Made by a program: the position numbers and the translations under genes. Below are positions 8,425-17,941 of a DNA stretch of 64,000 bases, piece after piece (positions within the stretch are counted from its first letter, which is position 1; every line of letters begins with the position of its first letter). The notes below the pieces were generated by a model. The model had not been told where the DNA came from. It searched no databases and worked only from the letters and a program-made list of their open reading frames with translations. Source of the stretch: Nitrosomonas sp. (GTDB lineage Bacteria; Pseudomonadota; Gammaproteobacteria; Burkholderiales; Nitrosomonadaceae); contig JAMWZW010000005.1 of assembly GCA_024281995.1 (NCBI GenBank), positions 62,001 through 126,000 on the forward strand, given 5' to 3'.

Positions 8425-9787
8425 TTTTCCAGTTTTAAAAGTTGCTAGTAATACTACAACTAATAATGATACAAGACCTGTCGCTTCGACATGGAATGTA
8501 GCGGTAATTGGTGGCGGAATCAGTGGCTTGGTAGTTGCTTATTGGCTTGCCAAGGCAGGGGCGCGAGTTACTGTTTATGAAGCTTCTGATCAACTCGGTG
8601 GATTAGGCACTTTTTTTCAGTATCGGAATGTTTCTCTCGAGCGTTTTTATCATTGTATGTTGCCAAGTGATAAGCATTTGTTGGGCCTACTGCATGAATT
8701 GGATCTTACCGATGAAATTTATTGGAAAGAGACTAGTTTCGGTTTTATGCATAATGGAAAGTTATATGGCCTTAATACTCCACTTGAATTGTTAAAATTT
8801 AGTCCTTTATCTTGGATTGATAGGATACGCGTTGGCTTAACCGGTTTATGGGGGCGTATTTGTTCATCAAAGGGATTAGATGATGTAACTTGTGTAGAAT
8901 GGTTGAGTCGGCTATCGGGAAATCGTGCCTTTGAAGCTTTTTGGAAACCAATGCTGCAAGCTAAATTTGGTGATCGGTATCATAAAGTTCCTGCATTATG
9001 GTTTTGGACACGCTTTAATCGTGAAAAAGGTGGGAAACGTGAGTGTAAAGGGTATATTCACGGTGGATATCGGCGCATTATAGAAGCCTTGGTTAAATCA
9101 ATTGAGGCGCATGGAGGATCAATCAGACTTCAGGCGCCCGTGGGGAAACTTGATTTTGCAGAAAATGCGCGGCTTGTGGTTCATGAAACGCAGGGAAAAT
9201 CAGAGGCATACGACCGCGTTGTGGTTACAGCACCTATTTCTTTTTTACATAAAGCAATGATGGATGGTGAATTGGCTAAAACTGCTGCGCTTATTGATAC
9301 GGATATTGATATGCAAGGTGTGATAAATGCTGTATTCATGTTGCACCGGGGCTTTACAAAACATTACTGGGTCGCTGCAATTGATGAAGAAATTCCTTTC
9401 CAAGGTATAGTAGAGAGCACTACATTGCTTGATAAAACTGATACTGCAGGTGTACATTTGATCTATTTGATGAATTATGTGCATCGCACAGACCCACTTT
9501 TTTACCAAAGCGATGAAGAAATTTTGAAAGCATATACGGCGGGATTGAAAAGGCTTTTTCCAGATTTTCAGGATGATGATGTAATTGATCGGTTTGTGTT
9601 CCGAGCACCATTCGTCGAACCCCTTTATACAATAGGGTACCAGCAACGTAAACCGCCTACAATTTTACTAACTGGAAAATTATATTTGGCTACCACTGCT
9701 CAAGTTTATCCCGACGTTACTTCTTGGAATGGAACGATTGGTCTAGCTCGTAAGGTTGTTGATGAAATGTTAAATGAAGAATTTTGA
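8417..9787 (+). CDS. FAD-dependent oxidoreductase (amine oxidase/protoporphyrinogen oxidase-like)
   Basis: A flavoprotein with an N-terminal Rossmann dinucleotide site, GGGISG (Gly32-Gly37), followed by an acidic residue ending strand 2 (VYEAS) and the LGGLG loop typical of amine-oxidase, UDP-galactopyranose-mutase and phytoene-desaturase-like enzymes. The protein has 456 residues, no signal peptide and no obvious membrane helix. Homologues of this type occur beside glycosyltransferases in exopolysaccharide loci, but their reaction is mostly unknown. The 8-bp overlap with the GT2 gene argues for co-expression and a shared pathway. A function on a sugar or polyprenyl-sugar is inference. It is the last gene of the compact group, being followed by a 1-kb gap. 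Confidence 0.75.
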   Translation: MNDFPVLKVASNTTTNNDTRPVASTWNVAVIGGGISGLVVAYWLAKAGARVTVYEASDQLGGLGTFFQYRNVSLERFYHCMLPSDKHLLGLLHELDLTDEIYWKETSFGFMHNGKLYGLNTPLELLKFSPLSWIDRIRVGLTGLWGRICSSKGLDDVTCVEWLSRLSGNRAFEAFWKPMLQAKFGDRYHKVPALWFWTRFNREKGGKRECKGYIHGGYRRIIEALVKSIEAHGGSIRLQAPVGKLDFAENARLVVHETQGKSEAYDRVVVTAPISFLHKAMMDGELAKTAALIDTDIDMQGVINAVFMLHRGFTKHYWVAAIDEEIPFQGIVESTTLLDKTDTAGVHLIYLMNYVHRTDPLFYQSDEEILKAYTAGLKRLFPDFQDDDVIDRFVFRAPFVEPLYTIGYQQRKPPTILLTGKLYLATTAQVYPDVTSWNGTIGLARKVVDEMLNEEF

Positions 9788-10815
9788 AGCTGATGATTTA
9801 AAATTATGCAATTCAAGATTAACATGATGCAATCGAGTGAATTCAGAGAATGCTATCAACATTAATGTTAATTATCAATAATATCAGTTACTTAAAGTTT
9901 TTGATCGATAATCTTCGTTATTTGGCCTGAATAAACGAGTATGAGAATTCGTGCTCATGCAATAATCCTATTTGTATAAATATTAATTGCTCTAATTTAT
10001 ATATCTAATTTTATCAAAGTTTGGATTGTGGTATTTCGATTGGATAATTTATAATCTTTTTTACTGTGTTAATCTGCTATCTAAATTTATTTATTACTTA
10101 CGATTGAATCTTTAGAACGCATCATACGAATCAAAAAATACTGCTAAGCTAAACTAAGTTATGAATAATAAGTATTGCTGCATATTTGGTTTTTAAGATG
10201 AGTATGTTGTGCATCGACACTCTGAATATCATTACTAGAACAGCTTGCAAAAAAATTGTATATTATAATTAATATAATGTAATAATATATATCGTATCAG
10301 TATTAGATTCTCTAATTGAAAATTAGAGAATTCGTCATAATAAGTAGGAACGTTGTATCATTTTACCAATTTGTAGGGTTGTTTCAGATGAAGGCGGTAT
10401 TTATGCATTGCGTTTGTGCAGGCAGATTCGTATACCGTGGATTACCGCCAATCGGGTATTATGAAAATTCGTATTGCCATAAATCCGCGTGATAGTATCC
10501 AATATCGATTACAGGAGTTGATTGAAATTGAAGATACGTTGTTTTCAGCGACAGAATACGCATGGTTAGTGATAACCTAAGCATTTTTACTGGGAACTCA
10601 TTACGCTGTATGCCGAGGTGCTTGCAAGGATATTTGCGGAATTTTGATATTGTTTTAATAGAAGAACATATGAAAATGAGCTCCTAACTGGGTTGCACAA
10701 TATGTACTTGCCGCTACTTAGATTAAACTGAAAATGGTTTTGAGGCATAAAAAATTAAGTTAAGCTTAACGAATAACTGCAAATCAGAAAGTGTAAGCTT
10801 TCTCAACTCGAGTAA
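9788..10815. other. 1-kb intergenic region with a decayed coding fragment
   Basis: The first 600 bp are AT-rich and show no gene. From about 10388 to 10700, the plus strand reads as a broken coding sequence: a stretch beginning DEGGIYALRLCRQIR, then an ORF of about 40 codons from the ATG at 10460 (MKIRIAINPRD, then ELIEIEDTL). After its stop, a shifted frame continues as HFYWELITLYAEVLARI. The composition is unlike the AT-rich flanks and suggests a pseudogene remnant. I could not name the parent family. The right end presumably holds the promoter of the membrane protein gene that follows. Confidence 0.4.
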
Positions 10816-12627
10816 ATGCATACTGCTCGGGATTTAGTATTTATAACAAGGAAGAATACTACTTTGAATCCCGAATCGCAGTCGCATGATACTAATAAAC
10901 TAAGTAAGCTATCCGTAAAATACTCGCTTATTACGTTCTGTTTACTGCTAGCAATTTTTTTTCTTGCATTACTGTTTCATTCTGATCTTGCACCACTCGA
11001 AGAGACTCATTGGGATGCGCCAATTTACGTGCAACTTTCTAAACGCGCAGCGGAAGCAAATACCTTGGCTAACTATCATGAGCATGCTCGGGATATTCGT
11101 CTCGGTGCAGGTGATGATGTGCATTGGTATTTTACGCGAATTGGTCACATACTTTTACTCGGTGAGATCACCAAGTTATTAGGAGCTACCGAGACTGCAC
11201 TTGTTACAATGCAGTGGTTATACCGAATTATTATGGCATTAAGTGTCACACTTTGCGTAATTCTTGGTATACGCTTGGTTAAACAGTTTCGTACTGAACA
11301 ACCAGATCCTTTGTGGAGATTAGGATATTTTATTGCGGCAGTAACATATGTTGTTTCAGATGCTTACCGTGGACTTCAAGGCCATTTAATTAGCGAACCT
11401 CCCGCTTTCCTAACCTTAATACTCTTTACCTTAGTATTACTCAGTGCAGTTGAGCGACGGTCAATGGGCTTGGGAGTTTTTGCTGGTTGTTTATTATTTG
11501 TACTCTTTTTTATCAGGATTGATGCAGTATTACCAGGTGTGTTTTTTCTGCTGTTGTTATTAATCGAAATAGCGAGATTGAGAAGATTTGATGCTGTTCC
11601 AAGCATTATTAGTGCAGGTTTGACTGCTTCAGTATTTTATTTGATATATGCATGGTGGTTTTTTCCATTAGTCAATCCGCAATCTTTAGCTGATTTTTCC
11701 AGTTCTGCAAAAGAAATGTTCCCAGGAGTTCCTGCCAAGGGGTTGTTTGCTATTGCAATTGCCGGCGGTTTGTTATGGGTGGGAGCTTGTATAGCTGTTT
11801 CAATGCTGTGGCGTGATTCTGTTGTTCGTTTTGCTATCGCATGGCTTGGATTAGCATTGCTACCCTTAATAATTGATAGTTTCAGTGGTCGTACAGTTCA
11901 GACGCGTATGGCTTTTTTTATTGTTCCACCGCTAATGATTTTGTCTGCTGAAGGTTGGATTTGGATGGTACGAAATTTTTTAGAGCAGCATAAAATTCGT
12001 ACTTTAGCCATTACTACATGTTTTATGATGGTGCTGGCTTTTACTCCTTACTCATTAGTCATGCAAGAATCCCGTAATTGGGCAATAAATTATTTGCCAC
12101 CTGAAATTCAGAAATACTTATTTCCTTCTTTGGCGAAAAGAGGAACTATCGGACCTGCTATGGAAGATCACGATTCAAGGCTCGGTATACTTATTCGACC
12201 AATATCTGAACGCTGGACTTTGGAGTATTCGAAAGTGCGAGAAATTGCGGATTATCTAAGCACTTCTGGTCACTTCGCTTATTTGTTATGGCCAAAAGCC
12301 AGTTTTGCTGGTCAGCATTCGCTTCAAAGTTATATAAGATTATTTCATTACTTTGGTAAAGAATACCCTGAAGATGTTGATTTTGTTTTAACTAAATTTC
12401 TCGGGAAGCTAGATACCGAAGCTTGTGCTGCTCGAATGCCAACAAAAATGGAACCAGTGATTTATTGTACAGCTCTTGACGAACGAGATTTAGAAGTTCT
12501 GCGGAAAAATAATATTTCTTTATATATTCTTGGTGTAGATGAATATCCGCTGCCGCACATCCCTGAATTAAAACTGACCGTGTTATTATCATTACCACCA
12601 TTTACTTTATATGGAGTTGCTGAATAA
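10816..12627 (+). CDS. Polytopic membrane protein, GT-C glycosyltransferase-like
   Basis: A 603-residue inner-membrane protein with roughly ten hydrophobic segments in its first 420 residues and a soluble C-terminal domain of about 180 residues. The first predicted periplasmic loop carries an acidic cluster (LEETHWDAPIY, about residues 58-68), the position and character of the catalytic aspartate in GT-C enzymes such as ArnT and PMT. A second loop contains the DDVHWYFTRIGH segment. GT-C proteins transfer sugars from polyprenyl-phosphate donors outside the cytoplasmic membrane. The exact family was not recognised, so the label rests on topology and motif. It could serve as the transferase for the lipid-linked sugar made by the upstream genes (inference); a 1-kb gap separates them. 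Confidence 0.55.
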   Translation: MHTARDLVFITRKNTTLNPESQSHDTNKLSKLSVKYSLITFCLLLAIFFLALLFHSDLAPLEETHWDAPIYVQLSKRAAEANTLANYHEHARDIRLGAGDDVHWYFTRIGHILLLGEITKLLGATETALVTMQWLYRIIMALSVTLCVILGIRLVKQFRTEQPDPLWRLGYFIAAVTYVVSDAYRGLQGHLISEPPAFLTLILFTLVLLSAVERRSMGLGVFAGCLLFVLFFIRIDAVLPGVFFLLLLLIEIARLRRFDAVPSIISAGLTASVFYLIYAWWFFPLVNPQSLADFSSSAKEMFPGVPAKGLFAIAIAGGLLWVGACIAVSMLWRDSVVRFAIAWLGLALLPLIIDSFSGRTVQTRMAFFIVPPLMILSAEGWIWMVRNFLEQHKIRTLAITTCFMMVLAFTPYSLVMQESRNWAINYLPPEIQKYLFPSLAKRGTIGPAMEDHDSRLGILIRPISERWTLEYSKVREIADYLSTSGHFAYLLWPKASFAGQHSLQSYIRLFHYFGKEYPEDVDFVLTKFLGKLDTEACAARMPTKMEPVIYCTALDERDLEVLRKNNISLYILGVDEYPLPHIPELKLTVLLSLPPFTLYGVAE

Positions 12628-12820
12628 CTGATGATAAATCAGTAGGTGAAAGTGTATCCGGGAAATCAGTATGTTTGTTCTAAGAAAGCTAAAATTTTTA
12701 CTTGCTAGCGTTATAAGTTTAAGGGTGGAGAAGGATGATCGAATTAGTAAGCTGTAAGGCTTGTATGGTTGCTTAAGATCCTTTTACGATCGAAAAGTAT
12801 TGCAAGATCTAACTTTATAG

Positions 12821-12896
12821 TGGCGTCCCCAAGGGGATTCGAACCCCTGTTACCGCCGTGAAAGGGCGATGTCCTAGGCCTCTAGACGATGGGGAC
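12821..12896 (-). tRNA. tRNA-Glu (anticodon TTC)
   Basis: The minus strand folds into a 76-nt cloverleaf with encoded CCA. The acceptor stem GTCCCC pairs with GGGGAC, the anticodon loop CTTTCAC carries TTC, and the T-loop reads GGTTCGAATC. The sequence follows the bacterial tRNA-Glu consensus closely. It lies 48 bp downstream of tRNA-Ala on the same strand. Confidence 0.97.
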
Positions 12897-12944
12897 TAAA
12901 TTTGTATGGTTATATAGCTTTTGTTATCAACCCTAAACGTAAAC

Positions 12945-13020
<76 letters not shown>

Positions 13021-13074
13021 TTGATCGAAGGAACAGGGATTATACTGATGCTGTCATTTATTGTAAAGGAAAGA

Positions 13075-14466
13075 TCAATTAGGGAATTTAGCTAGGCAAA
13101 TGTTTATGCGCAGAAGTGTTTCTTTACGGCCAAGCAGCTCAAGCACGGCGTCAATCGATGGGGTGTGTATTTCACCTGTTACCATCACTCTCAAGGGCAT
13201 TGCAATTTTAGGAAGTTTGACATCAAGGTTATTGGCTGCCGTTTTTATTTCCCGATGAATGGATTCACGTGTCCACTCAATATGATTGAATTGCTCGATT
13301 AAATCAGCCAATAATGATTTTGTTTCGGTATTGAAATATTGCGCTTTCAGTTCATCGGATGGTTCTAGTGGGCGATAAAAGTAAACGGATGCATCGGCCA
13401 GCTCTTCGATAGTGTTGACTCTTTCCTTTAGTAAATCAACAACATATGTTAAATTTGGACCGCTCGATATCTGGCAATTATCTTTATTAAGAAAAGGTAC
13501 AACTAATTCGGCCAAGCGTGAATTATCAGTTTTTTTGAGATATTGCTGGTTAATCCAATGCAATTTCTCCGGATTGAACTTGGCTGGAGAATGGCTGATT
13601 GATGATAGATCAAACCACTCAATCAATTCTTCCCGGCTAAATATCTCTTCATCGCCGTGCGACCAGCCGAGTCTTGCTAAATAATTCAGTAATGCTTCAG
13701 GCAGATAACCATCCTCTTGATATTGCATGACCGATACAGCGCCGTGGCGCTTTGATAAACGCTCGCCATTTTGACCCAATATCATGGGAACATGCGCATA
13801 TTCTGGTAGCGGTGCATTGAGTGCTTTAAGAATGTTAATTTGCCGTGGCGTGTTATTGACATGATCATCACCGCGGATGACATGCGTAATATTCATATCA
13901 AGATCGTCGAGCACTACGCTGAAGTTATAGGTGGGAATCCCATCACTGCGTAATAGTACCAAATCATCCAGTTCATGATTAGCTACAGTAATACGGCCTT
14001 TAATTTGATCATTAAAGGTAACATAGCCATCCGATAGGTTCTTGAATCGAATAACGGGTTTCACTCCAGCGGGTGGCGATTGTTTTGAATCGCGCCAACG
14101 TCCGTCATACCTGGGCTTTTGTCCAGCAGCCAACTGCCGTTCGCGCATTTCATCCAATTCTTCTTTTGTAGCGTAGCAATAATAAGCCTGATTATTTCGT
14201 AATAATTGTTCGGCAACTTCATGATAGCGCTGCAATCGTTGCATTTGATAGAATGGGCCTTCATCATAATCTAATTGCAGCCATGCCATGCCATCAAGAA
14301 TTGCTTGAGTAGATTGCTGAGTTGAACGTTCTTGATCAGTATCTTCGATGCGTAAAATAAATTTTCCGTTATGCCGGCGCGCATATGCCCAAGAAAAGAG
14401 TGCCGTGCGGGCGCCGCCGATGTGAAGATAGCCGGTTGGACTGGGTGCGAATCGAGTGCGTACCAT
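13075..14466 (-). CDS. gltX: Glutamyl-tRNA synthetase
   Basis: A class I aminoacyl-tRNA synthetase charging tRNA-Glu. The N-terminus gives the diagnostic RFAPSPTGYLHIGGARTA with the HIGH-type signature HIGG. The KMSKS-type loop is LSKRHG near residue 238. The C-terminal anticodon-binding helical domain is complete, giving 463 residues. An open frame runs 13 codons further upstream to 14505, but bacterial GluRS proteins begin right at the VRTRFAPSPT segment, so the second of two adjacent ATG codons (14469/14466) was chosen. tRNA-Ala and tRNA-Glu follow directly on the same strand, placing the enzyme next to its own substrate tRNA. Confidence 0.96.
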   Translation of the reverse strand: MVRTRFAPSPTGYLHIGGARTALFSWAYARRHNGKFILRIEDTDQERSTQQSTQAILDGMAWLQLDYDEGPFYQMQRLQRYHEVAEQLLRNNQAYYCYATKEELDEMRERQLAAGQKPRYDGRWRDSKQSPPAGVKPVIRFKNLSDGYVTFNDQIKGRITVANHELDDLVLLRSDGIPTYNFSVVLDDLDMNITHVIRGDDHVNNTPRQINILKALNAPLPEYAHVPMILGQNGERLSKRHGAVSVMQYQEDGYLPEALLNYLARLGWSHGDEEIFSREELIEWFDLSSISHSPAKFNPEKLHWINQQYLKKTDNSRLAELVVPFLNKDNCQISSGPNLTYVVDLLKERVNTIEELADASVYFYRPLEPSDELKAQYFNTETKSLLADLIEQFNHIEWTRESIHREIKTAANNLDVKLPKIAMPLRVMVTGEIHTPSIDAVLELLGRKETLLRINICLAKFPN

Positions 14467-14673
14467 CATGATTTCTGTGTTTGTTAACAAATATGAATTT
14501 GCCAATTATCTAAAAATGTTAGTTTACGCGATTCTGAAATAATAGTGTTTCTTTCCCCAAAATTATCATGTGATTCGTATAGTGAGATTAAGCAAACTAT
14601 CAGAAGCGGGTTATAATCTAACTACTTATTGCAGTTGAGTTTTTTATTAACAGAGGGAATGGTTTTTTCAGTA

Positions 14674-16266
14674 ATGACTGATTTAATACATGATTTGATT
14701 TTCACAGCAGCAGAACATTCACCTAATGCTCAGGCGCTATCGTATCAGGATCAGTCAATCAGTTATGCCTTCTTGGCAGGTGAAGTTGAAATAAAAGCGG
14801 GCGGGTTGTTGGCATTAGGACTGGGCCGGAGAGAGCGTGTCGCAGTGTATCTTGAAAAGCGTATTGAGACGGTGATTGCATTATTTGCAGTCTCTGCGGC
14901 GGGTGGCGTATTCGTCCCGGTGAATCCGGTATTAAAGTCTGAGCAAGTTGCTTATATTCTAATCAATTGTAATGTAAGGATATTGGTTACTTCACTGGAT
15001 CGATTGAAAGTTCTGCAGGCCGGATTGTCATTTTGTCATGATCTTCATACCATCGTTGTGGTAGATGCTAAGGATAATCTTCCTGTTATTGCAGGCTTTC
15101 TGATCATCAGTTGGCAAGCGTTTCGTGCCGAAGGTAAAATGAAGCGATCTTTCACTGCCATTGACAGTGATATGGCTGCGATTGTTTATACCTCTGGCAG
15201 CACTGGTAAATCCAAGGGTGTTGTGCTATCGCATCGCAATCTAATGACGGGTACGAGAAGTGTGACGCAGTATTTGCAAAACCGGGCGAATGACCGCATT
15301 TTGACGGTTTTGCCATTGAGTTTCGATTATGGGTTAAATCAATTGACCACTGCCTTTAAGGTTGGAGCAGAGAATGTTTTGATGAATTATCTGTTACCAC
15401 GCGATATCATTAATATTATCAAGGAAAAAAAAATTACGGGAGTTGCTGCCGTGCCTCCACTATGGATTCAATTGGCTCAATTGGATTGGAGCGGCATTTC
15501 TTCATTGCGCTATATCACCAGCTCAGGTGGAACCATGCCGCGCATGACACTCAATTTATTGCGCAAGGCGTTACCGGCAACGAAAATTTTCCTGATGTAT
15601 GGTTTTACCGAAGCTTTTCGTTCAACTTATCTGGCGCCGGAAGAGATCGAGCGCCGACCCGATTCAATTGGAAAAGCTATACCCAATGCTGAGATATTAG
15701 TGCTGCGGGAAGACGGATCACATTGTGTGCCAGGTGAACCGGGCGAATTGGTGCATCGAGGAAGTTTAGTGTCGATGGGTTATTGGAACGATGCGGAAAG
15801 AACTTCACTTTGCTTCAAGCCAATCAAAGTTCAGAATGAGTTGCCTCTTGCTGAATTGGCTGCATGGTCAGGTGATACCGTGCGGATGGATGAAGAAGGA
15901 TTTCTATATTTCATTGAACGTCGTGACGAAATGATTAAAACTTCAGGGTACCGAGTAAGTCCGACGGAAATAGAGGAAGTCATCTATGCTACGGACTGTG
16001 TTGCAGAAGCTGTTGCTTTAGGTGTTCCGCATCCTCTGTTGGGAGAAGCTGTTGTCGTGATTGTCGTCGCCCGGATGGATACTAATGTGGATGTTGATGT
16101 TTTGCTGGCAGAATGCAAGCATCGCTTGCCTGCTTATATGCAGCCACAGCTAATAGATGTGCGCGAAGGTAATTTGCCGCGTAATCAAAACGGTAAAATA
16201 GACCGCAAGCTACTTGCGCACGAAATGCGGGATCTGTTTATGGAAAAAGCCAACAGCAGTGAATGA
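14674..16266 (+). CDS. Acyl-CoA ligase (AMP-forming), exosortase A system-associated
   Basis: An ANL-superfamily adenylate-forming enzyme. The AMP-binding P-loop YTSGSTGKSKG lies at about residues 171-181, followed by the YGFTE motif, the GD(T)VR segment and the C-terminal hinge with RRDEMIKTSGYRVSP and the catalytic lysine motif NGKIDRKLL. It resembles the acyl-CoA ligase family that travels with exosortase A/PEP-CTERM loci together with a PLP decarboxylase, which is indeed the next gene. The start is uncertain: the ATG at 14659 has GAGGG almost touching it, while the ATG at 14674 places the family N-terminus (MTDLIHDLIF) first and was chosen. The natural acid substrate is unknown. Its end overlaps the next gene's GTG start. 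Confidence 0.85.
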   Translation: MTDLIHDLIFTAAEHSPNAQALSYQDQSISYAFLAGEVEIKAGGLLALGLGRRERVAVYLEKRIETVIALFAVSAAGGVFVPVNPVLKSEQVAYILINCNVRILVTSLDRLKVLQAGLSFCHDLHTIVVVDAKDNLPVIAGFLIISWQAFRAEGKMKRSFTAIDSDMAAIVYTSGSTGKSKGVVLSHRNLMTGTRSVTQYLQNRANDRILTVLPLSFDYGLNQLTTAFKVGAENVLMNYLLPRDIINIIKEKKITGVAAVPPLWIQLAQLDWSGISSLRYITSSGGTMPRMTLNLLRKALPATKIFLMYGFTEAFRSTYLAPEEIERRPDSIGKAIPNAEILVLREDGSHCVPGEPGELVHRGSLVSMGYWNDAERTSLCFKPIKVQNELPLAELAAWSGDTVRMDEEGFLYFIERRDEMIKTSGYRVSPTEIEEVIYATDCVAEAVALGVPHPLLGEAVVVIVVARMDTNVDVDVLLAECKHRLPAYMQPQLIDVREGNLPRNQNGKIDRKLLAHEMRDLFMEKANSSE

Positions 16267-17494
16267 TTATTTCCCCCAACATGCGCCGCTAACACAATTT
16301 CCGGTACAGGACAATTGCTTGCAGGTTGGCGGCATATCACTGACCCGGCTCGCGCAGCGAGTAGGGATGACTCCTTTTTATGCGTATGACCGGCAAAAAA
16401 TTAGTGAGCGTGTTGCTTTGCTACGGCGACACTTGCCCGCTGATGTTTTGTTGCACTATGCGATGAAGGCCAATCCAATGCCGGCGGTGGTGCAGCATCT
16501 GGCTAGCTTGGTGGATGGTATCGACGTTGCTTCTATTGGGGAAATGAAGGTTGCATTGGATACGATTGTATCTGCTAAAAATATCAGTTTTGCTGGACCA
16601 GGAAAAAAACCACACGAGTTAAGTTGTGCTATTGCCGCAGGTATTGTTTTGAATGCCGAATCCTTGCAGGAAGTAGAGTTAATTGCGCAATTGGGAGAGC
16701 AATTAAGCATCACACCCAAAGTAGCCATCCGCATTAATCCGGATTTTGAACTTAAATCGTCCGGCATGAAAATGGGCGGCGGTCCCAAACCTTTCGGTAT
16801 CGATGCTGAAAATGTGCCGGAAGTATTGATGCGCATTGGTAAACTGGGACTTCATTTCGTTGGATTTCATATTTTTTGCGGATCGCAAAATCTGAACGCA
16901 ACAGCCATTTGTGAAGCACATACAAAGATTTTTCAGCTAGGCGCACAACTTGCCGGTCACGCGCCATCTCCTATACGTTTGCTAAACATCGGCGGTGGTT
17001 TCGGTGTTCCTTATTTTCCTGGAGAAAGGGCGCTAAATTTAGCGGCAGTGAGTGAGAATTTGCAACACTTGATGTCGAAAATGCAGCAACAATTTCCGGA
17101 AACCCGCATTGCACTTGAATTAGGGCGTTACATCGTGGCGGAGGCGGGAATATATGTCTGCCGTGTGTTGGAACGCAAGCAATCACGCGGCCAAGTTTTT
17201 TTGATAACTGATGGGGGGTTGCATCATCATTTGGCAGCATCGGGTAATTTGGGTCAAGTGGTGCGGAAAAACTATCCTGTCTTGATTGGAAATAAAGTAC
17301 AAGGGATCGAGACGGAAATTGTTTCTGTGGTAGGGCCGCTCTGTACTCCTTTGGATGTGATTGCTGAACGAATGCAAATGACTAAAGCTTATGCAGGTGA
17401 TCTGGTGGTTGTTTTGCAATCCGGTGCATATGGCTTGACAGCGAGTCCGACTGCTTTTCTTAATCATCCACTACCTATGGAGGTATTAGTTTAA
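16259..17494 (+). CDS. Pyridoxal-dependent decarboxylase, exosortase A system-associated (LysA-like)
   Basis: A fold-type III PLP enzyme of the ornithine/diaminopimelate decarboxylase group. The Schiff-base lysine sits in HYAMKAN (Lys70), the phosphate-binding glycine loop is NIGGGFGVPY, and the C-terminal substrate loop GAYGLTASPTAFL is present. It belongs with the exosortase A-associated decarboxylase family, found beside the acyl-CoA ligase, not to housekeeping LysA. The GTG at 16259 overlaps the upstream TGA and was chosen; the open frame extends further upstream only inside the ligase gene. Product 411 residues. No exosortase, acyl carrier protein, hydrolase or asparagine synthase gene of the usual locus follows, so this appears to be a detached part of that system. 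Confidence 0.85.
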   Translation: MNDYFPQHAPLTQFPVQDNCLQVGGISLTRLAQRVGMTPFYAYDRQKISERVALLRRHLPADVLLHYAMKANPMPAVVQHLASLVDGIDVASIGEMKVALDTIVSAKNISFAGPGKKPHELSCAIAAGIVLNAESLQEVELIAQLGEQLSITPKVAIRINPDFELKSSGMKMGGGPKPFGIDAENVPEVLMRIGKLGLHFVGFHIFCGSQNLNATAICEAHTKIFQLGAQLAGHAPSPIRLLNIGGGFGVPYFPGERALNLAAVSENLQHLMSKMQQQFPETRIALELGRYIVAEAGIYVCRVLERKQSRGQVFLITDGGLHHHLAASGNLGQVVRKNYPVLIGNKVQGIETEIVSVVGPLCTPLDVIAERMQMTKAYAGDLVVVLQSGAYGLTASPTAFLNHPLPMEVLV

Positions 17495-17941
17495 CGCGCT
17501 GATAATATATAAAATACTTATGATCGCGAAATTAATGGCTCTGGTTGACTCTATTAAAATCAGCTAGTTAAAAATAGTTGTTGCTTATTGTGCACAAACT
17601 GGTTTTTTTATCGTATTTCTTCTATTAATTGATATGGATCAGTTGAATATCAACCTTAAATAGCTAATATAATTAGTTTGTTTTAGTTCTTGAATGAACA
17701 CACGTCTATTCGATCATGAAATTTGGTTTTTGACAGCAGTATCAGTATGTAGAGAAGGAAATTTGATCGTACGAAAAATAGGATATTGTTTTTTGGGTTT
17801 ATTGGTGCATGCTCCAAAAATAGCCTAGTTTATATTTCTACTGTTAATAGAAATGGCTGTTGTTCTTGTGCTTGGAAAGTCAACTTGTAACGATTGGTTT
17901 AATAATGCATATTTTTGAGTAGAACAAAATTGGGTGATTCT
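17495..17941. other. Intergenic region upstream of the acyltransferase gene
   Basis: About 450 bp of AT-rich DNA without a credible ORF. I found no strong hairpin or repeat. It should contain the promoter for the closely packed acyltransferase to GGDEF/EAL gene set. Confidence 0.4.

Noticed and set aside
16904..16967. Several short minus-strand open frames in the PLP decarboxylase gene
   Set aside because: They are shadows of a well-supported gene in another frame.
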